From G942493375 sp942493375 (GTDB lineage: Bacteria; Armatimonadota; UBA5829): a DNA stretch of 64,000 bases. Made by a program: the position numbers and the translations under genes. The notes beneath the pieces are model-generated. The model saw nothing but the letters and a program-made list of their open reading frames with translations. It was not told where the DNA came from and did not search any database. Positions 45,392 through 52,732 of this stretch are shown here, piece after piece (within the stretch, counting starts at the first letter, position 1; each line of letters opens with the position of its first letter). The DNA lies in assembly GCA_942493375.1 (NCBI GenBank), contig OW818698.1:1488001-1552000 (forward strand), written 5' to 3'.

Positions 45392-46726
45392 TTGAGAGAT
45401 TCTTTGATAATGACAATGAACATTGTATTGATCAGTGCTGTGGCAATGCTGCTGCTGTCTGCAAAAACAGCACTGGCTGTTGATGATTTTCTGATCAGTT
45501 ACTGGTGCGGTGTTAAGACAACTGCTGATATGGATACCAGATATGCCGAGGTTAAGGAGTGTGGTTTTACATATGCTTCTATGACGGTAGACTTCTGGTC
45601 AACTACTGTTGAGAGCAATATAAAGATGCTGGATGCCTGCCAGAAGCAGGGGATCAAGTGTATCATTCTCGATGTCCGCATTTTTAATGTTAAACCGGAA
45701 AACGCGGATTTCACAAAAGTCCTGGATGATATTGTAAATGACTATTCTAAGCACCCGGCTTTTGCGGGGTATTTCCTGTCAGATGAACCCAATTTTCCGG
45801 AGTTTCCGAGGCTCGTAGCTATAAAGAACTATCTCAAGAAGAAAGATCCGAAGCATTTTTCCTATGTTAATCTATTGCCGACCCCTGCAGTGCCGCGACT
45901 CGATTATGTCGAAGAGTTCTGCCGGCAGTTCAAGCCGGAAATTTTGAGCTATGACCACTATGCACTTCAGGTCAACAAGACTACATTAGAAGGTTACTTT
46001 TCTAATCTAGGGATCGTGCGCACATCGGCTCTGAAACATCATATTCCAGCCTGTAATATAATCCAGGCAATAGCAGGAGGAGCGTGGAGGGATCCAACTG
46101 AAGCTGAATACAGATGGCAGGTTAATACCAGCCTGGTCTATGGTTTCAAGGGCATAATGTATTTCTACTATTGGACACCACCACTGGAAAATGGTGGTTT
46201 CAATGACGGTGGAATGCTGGACTCCAATGGCAACCGTACGCATCGATATGACCGCATAAAAAGAGTAAACGCCAGCATAAATACACTGGCACCGACCCTG
46301 ATGAAGCTTACTTCAACAGCCGTATACCACACCGGTAGTATCCTGCGTGGAGAGGAACCATATCCACCAACCCCGCAGGCAAAACAAGTTTCTGATAAGC
46401 CTCAAAAAATAGATATGTTCAAACACTACGGTGTGGACAAATGGACTAAAGTAAGTGACCGCGATCTCAATGTGCAAATTAGGCAGGTCTCCGGTGGGCC
46501 TTTAATAATAGGTGTTTTCAAACATAAAGATGGTTCAACCTGGGCAATGGTGGTCAACCGTGATTTTATGAACACAACTAAGGCGAAACTGCGGTTCAGG
46601 GAAGGCATACACAGAGTCCAGGAGATGAGTTCCAGGACAGGTTTGATGCGGGATATCGAGTTGAGAAATGACGCTGCGAAATTCGACATTCCTGCTGGGG
46701 ATGAAGTTTTGTTGAAGTTGGAGTAG
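45392..46726 (+). CDS. Secreted clan-A-like glycosidase of unassigned family
   Basis: About 444 residues. TTG at 45392 has GAAGGG ten bases upstream; the ATG at 45410 is an alternative. Either leaves a signal peptide (NIVLISAVAMLLLSAKTALA). The body looks like a TIM barrel: SYWCGVKTTADMDTRY, CIILDVRIF, FAGYFLSDEPNFPEF with an Asp-Glu candidate catalytic pair, ILSYDHYAL, and GIMYFYYW. About 100 beta-rich residues end the protein. The DEP motif and layout recall DUF4434/GH-A-like proteins also seen at 50276. The substrate is unknown. Confidence 0.6.
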   Translation: MRDSLIMTMNIVLISAVAMLLLSAKTALAVDDFLISYWCGVKTTADMDTRYAEVKECGFTYASMTVDFWSTTVESNIKMLDACQKQGIKCIILDVRIFNVKPENADFTKVLDDIVNDYSKHPAFAGYFLSDEPNFPEFPRLVAIKNYLKKKDPKHFSYVNLLPTPAVPRLDYVEEFCRQFKPEILSYDHYALQVNKTTLEGYFSNLGIVRTSALKHHIPACNIIQAIAGGAWRDPTEAEYRWQVNTSLVYGFKGIMYFYYWTPPLENGGFNDGGMLDSNGNRTHRYDRIKRVNASINTLAPTLMKLTSTAVYHTGSILRGEEPYPPTPQAKQVSDKPQKIDMFKHYGVDKWTKVSDRDLNVQIRQVSGGPLIIGVFKHKDGSTWAMVVNRDFMNTTKAKLRFREGIHRVQEMSSRTGLMRDIELRNDAAKFDIPAGDEVLLKLE

Positions 46727-46745
46727 AGGTTGTTTGGAGGTTTAT

Positions 46746-48365
46746 TTGTTGCGCATTGTGTTGGGATTATTATTGTTGGTATTTCTGACGGTGAGTTCAG
46801 TGCATGCAGACACGCCTCCGCCATTTAAGATAGGTATAGAGATGCCTATGCAGATTCCTGTTTCGGAGCATGTGAAAAATGCTTTGAAAGACCTGGGGAT
46901 CAACTATATTAATTACTATGTCTACAATGGATGTGGGGAACCGAAGCCTGATGCTCCGGCAGTTGATGTTAATAAAGCCGGAATGGACCTTGCAGACTTC
47001 TTGGGAGCTGATTTTTCTATTGCCGGGTGCAACTATGATCCTCCTGATGATTGCGTGCGCGCGGCAGTCGAAAGATATAAATCGAATGGACGCTTCCGCG
47101 GAGTTTTGATAGACGAACTGGAATGGGTCCGGTTGATGGTCGATTACAGTCCTATTCGGCTGGCTGATACTTCGAAGTGTCAGACTCTACAGCAGGCTTC
47201 CGATGTTACACTGGCTGGCTATCAAAAGACAGTGTCGAGGTTTGCGGGACTTGGGGCTCAGCTAGCATCTACCCACGTTTGGCCTATTTTGCACCATACG
47301 GCTGCACGGGCTGGGTGTATCGTCAGCCCGAAGATATGCAAGGAGTTCTTCTCACCGGTAAGTTTGGCCATAGGTATGGGGGCTGCTAAGCAATACGGCA
47401 GGCAACTCTGGGTCGACTGCGATATGTGGTATTGGGACCTGATCCCGGGACATACGCCTGAGGAGATCAAGAGCAACTTGATGCTGGCTTACTGGCTCGG
47501 AGCAGATCTAGTATACCTTGAGGGATGCGGCTATAATCTGATACCTGCGGGAAAACAAGGATCACCATTCTCTCTTATCAATACAGGCGGGGAGGTTGAG
47601 AAACCTCAGTTCACTCCTATCGGAGAGATGCTGCGTTCGTTCTGCAGAGACTATCTTCCAGCACATAAGCGTGAGTGGACATTCAGAGATGTGAACCCGA
47701 ACATAGCTATTATCAGGTTCGATGATACCTGTCACGGCCAGCGTTATACCGGTGTCCCTGACAACCTCTTTGGATCAGCTAATCTTCACAGCAACGCGGA
47801 TACCGAAGCTTGGCTGCAGATTTGGAACACAATAACATTTGGAAAGACCGGACGCGATGGGATCAGCTTCTTTAAAGCATATATGGGGGGTTATGGATGG
47901 GATAGACCCCCTGGAGGCGCCACCTGGCCGTCTTATGCTTCCAGACCCATGCAGGCTGACTCCCACAGGTTCTTTGTTCCTATGAACGGGGCAGTTGTCT
48001 ACGATCACCTGGTGGGCTATGATTTGCTTAAGGGAATCCCCCTGCTCTTTCTTTCGGGCACCGAAGTGAGTGAGCAGACAATGCAAGCCATACGAAAGTG
48101 CGTAAACGAAGGCTCTGTATGCGTTGCCTGGGGACCACTCGCGGTACAAAACGGTTTCAAGGAGTGGAAGTCCGGTGTGAGTGTTATTCCAGAAGGCAAG
48201 GGCAAGTTCGTCATAACTGATGATTTCGGTCTTGGCAAAGTATACGGCGAGATTTCGATGCTGCTGGGCAGGGCTGATGAGATCAAATACCACTTCGGCT
48301 CCAGGACAGTTGTGCTCAAGCGGGTTACTGACAATGAGGTTAATGTGGAAGTTCAAACTCCATAG
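46746..48365 (+). CDS. Secreted protein, probable glycosidase, family not recognised
   Basis: About 539 residues with a signal peptide (LLRIVLGLLLLVFLTVSSVHA). The GGAGG at 46736-46740 is followed by TTG TTG, and either TTG suits as start; an upstream TTG overlaps the SD. The barrel-like body contains FRGVLIDELEWVRL, LWVDCDMWYWDLIPG and ADLVYLEGCGYNL, followed by a Rossmann-like segment (PLLFLSGTEVSEQTMQAIRK, then GSVCVAWGP) as in trimerisation domains of beta-galactosidase-like enzymes. Its place between two secreted glycosidase genes is the main support for the functional guess. Confidence 0.5.
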   Translation: MLRIVLGLLLLVFLTVSSVHADTPPPFKIGIEMPMQIPVSEHVKNALKDLGINYINYYVYNGCGEPKPDAPAVDVNKAGMDLADFLGADFSIAGCNYDPPDDCVRAAVERYKSNGRFRGVLIDELEWVRLMVDYSPIRLADTSKCQTLQQASDVTLAGYQKTVSRFAGLGAQLASTHVWPILHHTAARAGCIVSPKICKEFFSPVSLAIGMGAAKQYGRQLWVDCDMWYWDLIPGHTPEEIKSNLMLAYWLGADLVYLEGCGYNLIPAGKQGSPFSLINTGGEVEKPQFTPIGEMLRSFCRDYLPAHKREWTFRDVNPNIAIIRFDDTCHGQRYTGVPDNLFGSANLHSNADTEAWLQIWNTITFGKTGRDGISFFKAYMGGYGWDRPPGGATWPSYASRPMQADSHRFFVPMNGAVVYDHLVGYDLLKGIPLLFLSGTEVSEQTMQAIRKCVNEGSVCVAWGPLAVQNGFKEWKSGVSVIPEGKGKFVITDDFGLGKVYGEISMLLGRADEIKYHFGSRTVVLKRVTDNEVNVEVQTP

Positions 48366-48405
48366 TCACATTATCATCCCATTTAAATTTTGTAGAATCA
48401 ATGTG

Positions 48406-48438
48406 TAAAAACAGATCCTTCGTTCCTCAGGATGACAG
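48406..48438 (+). repeat. REP-like dispersed palindromic repeat, family A, copy 7
   Basis: Consensus copy (ACAGATCCTTCG then TTCCTCAGGATGACAG) in the gap before the first fucosidase gene. Confidence 0.75.
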
Positions 48439-48473
48439 ACTTTTCACTTCGTTGAATGACAGGTATAAAACAC

Positions 48474-50201
48474 ATGAAAACAAAAATCTGGTTATTGATT
48501 CCCATAATGACTATCGGTCTGGTTTTGGCAGTTGGAAAACCCACTTATGCTAAAGCAAAACCTGCTGACACATCTTACTTGAACGCTAAACCGAAGAGTC
48601 TTGAGTGGTTTCGGGAGGCACGGTTTGGGATGTTTGTGCATTGGGGGCCGGTTACACTGTCCGGGCAGGAGATCAGCTGGTCGCGCGGTGGTAATCGTCA
48701 CGGGGAGCCTAGTGCTGATCCGTACTGGGGGGATCTATTTAACAGCCAGCGCAGCGGTATTCCGGTGGATGAGTATGACAATTTCTACAAGCGGTTCAAC
48801 CCAGTCAAGTTCAATGCTTCAGAGTGGGTGAAGATTATGAAGTCGGCTGGTATGAAGTATTTTGTAATCACCACGAAGCACCACGACGGATTCTGTATGT
48901 TTGATTCCCAATACACCGGATATGACATTATGAATACCCCCTATGGCAAGGATCTCTGCAAACAGTTGGCTGATGCTTGTCACAAGGCGGGTATTAAGCT
49001 GGGCTGGTACTATTCTCCTCCGGACTGGCATAATCCGGACTTTTATAGAGAGACCAATGACCGTTATATAACCTACTTCCACAACCAGATACGCGAACTA
49101 CTCAGTAACTATGGCAAGATCGACGTGATGTGGTTTGATGGACTGCATACGACACCTGAGATGCTGGATTCTACCACCCTTTATAAAATGATCCGGAAAC
49201 TGCAACCTGGAATATTGATTAACAACAGACTGGCTCCGTTTGCAGGAGATTTTGATACTCCCGAGCAGAAAATCGGCAATTTCAGCGGTCAACGTCCATG
49301 GGAATCCTGCATTACCATCGGCAACCAGTGGTCCTGGAAGCCCAATGACCAGATCAAGTCGCTGAAGGAATGTATTTACACTCTCGTGCAGTGTGCAGGC
49401 GGCGATGGCAATTTACTGCTGAATATTGGTCCAAGACCCGATGGCAGCATTGAACCGACTCAGGTTGTGCGGTTGAAGGAGATTGGCTCCTGGCTCAAGA
49501 AATGCGGAGCAAGTATATATGGCACTCGCGGAGGACCTTTCCTGCTTGGTAAAATGGGAGCCAGCACGCATAAGGGCAACAAGATATTCATTCATGTTCT
49601 GGATGAGAAATGCGATGAGATTAAACTGCCTACTTTTACTGCAAAGATCGTTCGATGCAGCACGCTGGGTGGTGGATCAGCCAGCTATGCTCAAGATGCG
49701 GACGGGGTAAATATTAGCATCAAACAACATTCATCTGGCGGGATAGACACAATTGTGGTCCTCGAACTGGACCGGCCTGCATCTGCTATTAAACTGACCA
49801 GAGTTGTGAAAGATGCACTTTCTACAGACAAAGCAGTCCAGGCATCAAACACATACAACAACGAAGAGACCTACAGTCCAGACAAGGCATTTGATGACAA
49901 TACATCCTCCCGCTGGGCAACAGATGGCAGTGTGACTTCGGCCTGGCTGGAAGTGGATTTAGGGAAAGTCGACACCTTTAACCGTATAAAAATATGCGAA
50001 GCACTGGGGCGCGTACGGGATTTCGAACTGCTGTGCAGAAATACAACCACCGAAGATTGGCAAGTATTCCATAAAGGCACTACAATAGGAGACGAATTGA
50101 AACTCGATGTGGGTTCCATTACATCCAGATATGTAAGGTTGAATATACTTAAAGCACTCGATGGCCCTACGATCTGGGAGTTTCAGATTACTCGCCAGTA
50201 A
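48474..50201 (+). CDS. Secreted GH29 alpha-L-fucosidase with C-terminal F5/8 (CBM32-like) domain
   Basis: About 575 residues with a signal peptide (MKTKIWLLIPIMTIGLVLA). The GH29 catalytic domain is complete: EARFGMFVHWGPVTLSGQE, FVITTKHHDGFCMFD (substrate-binding His-His), GIKLGWYYSPPDWH, and IDVMWFDG with the probable nucleophile Asp. A short beta-sandwich follows, then a discoidin-type domain (PDKAFDDNTSSRWATDG...WLEVDLGK...EFQI) for sugar binding. The enzyme removes terminal fucose from glycans outside the cytoplasm. It is a close paralogue of the 55696 gene. An ATG at 48456 lies just upstream but precedes the signal peptide awkwardly. Confidence 0.93.
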   Translation: MKTKIWLLIPIMTIGLVLAVGKPTYAKAKPADTSYLNAKPKSLEWFREARFGMFVHWGPVTLSGQEISWSRGGNRHGEPSADPYWGDLFNSQRSGIPVDEYDNFYKRFNPVKFNASEWVKIMKSAGMKYFVITTKHHDGFCMFDSQYTGYDIMNTPYGKDLCKQLADACHKAGIKLGWYYSPPDWHNPDFYRETNDRYITYFHNQIRELLSNYGKIDVMWFDGLHTTPEMLDSTTLYKMIRKLQPGILINNRLAPFAGDFDTPEQKIGNFSGQRPWESCITIGNQWSWKPNDQIKSLKECIYTLVQCAGGDGNLLLNIGPRPDGSIEPTQVVRLKEIGSWLKKCGASIYGTRGGPFLLGKMGASTHKGNKIFIHVLDEKCDEIKLPTFTAKIVRCSTLGGGSASYAQDADGVNISIKQHSSGGIDTIVVLELDRPASAIKLTRVVKDALSTDKAVQASNTYNNEETYSPDKAFDDNTSSRWATDGSVTSAWLEVDLGKVDTFNRIKICEALGRVRDFELLCRNTTTEDWQVFHKGTTIGDELKLDVGSITSRYVRLNILKALDGPTIWEFQITRQ

Positions 50202-50275
50202 GTGCTGGGATGATACGAAAGCTCATGATTTGACAGGATTAACAAGATTTTCAAGATTAACAGGAAGGGAATGAT

Positions 50276-52288
50276 ATGAGATACTGTTTCTTACTTATCT
50301 GCATTATTATACTGTGTGGTTCTATGGCTTGGAGTGCTGAGCAATTGGTGCTGCAGGATGATTTGAATGGCAGTACTTTGGGGCAGGCTTCCGGTGTTAC
50401 TTATGCTCAGGGCAAGGATGGGCAGGCTGTGGCTTTTGAATCGCCATCTGCCGGAATTGCGTATCCTGCGAAGTTCTTCTCGGTTCGGGCCGGACGGATT
50501 GAGTTTGATATGATGTTTCCCAAGCCGGTGCCGTCGGGCCCGAAGTCATGGTGCCTGCTTTCTGATGTAGGAGCCGGTATAGCATTCCAGGGAGCTATGA
50601 TCCTTATGTTCCGTGAAGGCAACAGCAGGCTGGAATTCGGTATCTGGGACAACAATGATTTCCGCTGGTGCTACTCGAAGACAGGGAACTGGGAAGCCGG
50701 GCGCTGGTATCATATTTCATTACAATATGGAACCGGCGGAATGAAAATGGAAGTAGATGGGCAGCTTGAGGACTCTAACATATATGATGCGGGTATCTCA
50801 AACATACCCAAGAAACTCGGCTATCACGACGCCTGGATGGATTCCCCACCTCTGATAGTTGATAACTTCAAGACATACCGGTTTAATATGGACGGGCTGG
50901 CTACATCATCAGCAATTATTAGTCCGAAGGGATATGGACTGTTTGATAATTATTCGATCGATTATGAACTAGCATCGGATGCGCGCATATCTTTGGGAGT
51001 TTATGCAAAAAGTGGTCTGCTGGTTAAGTCACTTATTGACAACAAACAGGAGACCAGCGGACCCCATACATTAAGCTGGGATGGAGATGGAATCAAAGCA
51101 GGGACATATGACCTGCGGTTGAGCATTAAGCGCGATACCGGCATGCGGGATTTCCAGCGCGCGCTCTATGTCAACACCAAATGGAAGTGGAAAAAGGTTG
51201 GCCCGCAACTCAAAAAGTTCTTCCCCACAGGAATCTACTTCTTCAATGAAGACGATATGGAGTATCTGGGCCGGTATATTGAAGATCCTGTGAAGGCAAA
51301 GGAATACTATGAGACTGCAATCAAGGACAATGCAGAGCACGGTATTAACCTCTTGATAATCGGGCCTCCTAAAGACCATTTGAAGCTGGCGCTGGATATA
51401 GCTCATAAATATAATGTCAAAGCCATTGTCCCACTTGAGAATGTCCGTCTTGCTCTTGGCAGCGAGGAGGCATTCAATGGCCAAAACATAATAGATACCG
51501 TGTGGAACTCAATCAAAGATATCAAAAATCATCCGGCACTGTTGGGTTATTATATAATCGATGAACCGTCCGATTCTGCCGAAATGGCTAACCGCATTTC
51601 CATAGTCAAGAAAACCCTGGAAGCAATGGATCCCAAACATCCCGGATTTTCCTGTTTGCTAGGCCAGTATGAAAACCTCTTTAAGACGGTCGACTACCAG
51701 GTGTTATTGATAGATATCTATCATATAACTGTGGGCTGGTCTGGTGACTTGTCCAGTTATGAATCAGAAGTGGACCGTGGAATGCGTGCTGCGGGTGACA
51801 AGCCCCTGTGGATAATACCCCAGGTGTTTGGTAAACCCAATGTATGGCTGATACCGACCCCTGCAGAGATCCGTGCCCAGGTCTGGCTTGCCCTGGCACA
51901 CGGCGCTAAAGGAATGGTGTATTTCATCTACCAGTCAACAACCGGGGTGCAGGGCGAATGGCTGCAGGGACTTGTAGATATGCAGCTAAAACCAATGGAC
52001 CAGCGCCTGGATGAAATAGGTAAAATCAATGCTGATCTAAAGAAGCTGGCTCCGGTCCTGTTGAAGCTCAAACTGGCGAACTTCCCGGTTGATATTTCGA
52101 ACGACAAGATAGTTGCCAGAGGATTCACAGACAAGCGCACAAAGTATGTAATCCTGGCTAACAAGGATATCAAGAATTCTCAAATTGTTAAGTGGAGTGG
52201 GAAGCCTGCAGTTGATGTTCTGACTGGCAAACCGGTCTCTAGTGAGTTTATACTTGAAGCGGGGGCTGGGGTGCTGTTAAGGTTGTAA
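50276..52288 (+). CDS. Secreted LamG-like module fused to a TIM-barrel glycosidase-like domain
   Basis: A 670-residue protein with a signal peptide (MRYCFLLICIIILCGSMAWS). Residues of about 25-200 are a concanavalin/LamG-like sandwich (GRIEFDMMFP, WYHISLQYGTGGMKMEVDG). An FlgD/Ig-like bridge follows (SLGVYAKSGLLVKSLIDN...TLSWDGDGIKAGTYDLRL). From about 300 to 590 there is a barrel with PTGIYFFNEDD, LLGYYIIDEPSD (Asp-Glu pair) and AKGMVYFIYQS. AAGGGA lies before the ATG. The barrel resembles that at 45392. A short TTAACAGGATT-type repeat lies in the gap just upstream. Confidence 0.65.
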   Translation: MRYCFLLICIIILCGSMAWSAEQLVLQDDLNGSTLGQASGVTYAQGKDGQAVAFESPSAGIAYPAKFFSVRAGRIEFDMMFPKPVPSGPKSWCLLSDVGAGIAFQGAMILMFREGNSRLEFGIWDNNDFRWCYSKTGNWEAGRWYHISLQYGTGGMKMEVDGQLEDSNIYDAGISNIPKKLGYHDAWMDSPPLIVDNFKTYRFNMDGLATSSAIISPKGYGLFDNYSIDYELASDARISLGVYAKSGLLVKSLIDNKQETSGPHTLSWDGDGIKAGTYDLRLSIKRDTGMRDFQRALYVNTKWKWKKVGPQLKKFFPTGIYFFNEDDMEYLGRYIEDPVKAKEYYETAIKDNAEHGINLLIIGPPKDHLKLALDIAHKYNVKAIVPLENVRLALGSEEAFNGQNIIDTVWNSIKDIKNHPALLGYYIIDEPSDSAEMANRISIVKKTLEAMDPKHPGFSCLLGQYENLFKTVDYQVLLIDIYHITVGWSGDLSSYESEVDRGMRAAGDKPLWIIPQVFGKPNVWLIPTPAEIRAQVWLALAHGAKGMVYFIYQSTTGVQGEWLQGLVDMQLKPMDQRLDEIGKINADLKKLAPVLLKLKLANFPVDISNDKIVARGFTDKRTKYVILANKDIKNSQIVKWSGKPAVDVLTGKPVSSEFILEAGAGVLLRL

Positions 52289-52300
52289 TTACTAGTTGAT

Positions 52301-52336
52301 ATACGATGTTGCGATCCGCAGATCGCAACATCGTAT
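52301..52336. terminator. Long perfect hairpin between convergent genes
   Basis: Sixteen perfect base pairs (ATACGATGTTGCGATC / GATCGCAACATCGTAT) around CGCA. It lies 12 bases from the stop of each converging gene, so it probably serves as a bidirectional transcript end, although neither side has a U-tract. Confidence 0.7.
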
Positions 52337-52347
52337 GTCAAACGTTA

Positions 52348-52521
52348 TCAGGATATCTTCTTTTGAGCGATTACTTTGCGTTGCAACTCCAATAACTCAT
52401 CTGTTTTAATGCGCCAGTATTCCAGTTGCTCTTCACGTGACATTCCCGCCAGTTTTGCCTGCACAACCGCAGCACCTTTGTGCTTCATATCAACGCAATC
52501 AAAGCCCTTCTTCGTTGCCAT
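52348..52521 (-). CDS. Small conserved-looking protein (57 residues), function unknown
   Basis: The frame runs further upstream, but the ATG at 52521 with GGAGG nine bases before it is the clear start. The product is charged and probably all helical: KGFDCVDMKHKGA, then AGMSREEQLEYWRIKTDELL. I recall similar short proteins annotated only as hypothetical, sometimes next to toxin genes, which would suit an antitoxin or antitoxin-like regulator; no toxin partner lies here. It is the only minus-strand gene within the 41-58 kb plus-strand block. Confidence 0.65.
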   Translation of the reverse strand: MATKKGFDCVDMKHKGAAVVQAKLAGMSREEQLEYWRIKTDELLELQRKVIAQKKIS

Positions 52522-52601
52522 AATGCAAAACCTCCAATGAGATAATTCATTATAGCAAATCAAGAAATCAATACAATTTCCGAACAATTATAGATTTGCT
52601 G

Positions 52602-52634
52602 CTTCGGCAGTTTCGTTTCACTCGACTACCGAAG
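52602..52634. repeat. Short dispersed repeat, family D, copy 2 (hairpin)
   Basis: CTTCGGCAG and CTACCGAAG pair (one G-U) around TTTCGTTTCACTCGA. Twenty-one bases of it are identical to 39648-39668. Confidence 0.65.
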
Positions 52635-52732
52635 TAACTTGTCCTAACCCATGTCTCCTTATCAGAAGGATTCTCTTGCTATAGCGTTTAAGAGAGCTTG
52701 AATGGGATGGTATTTTGGAGAGGAGCTGTGGG

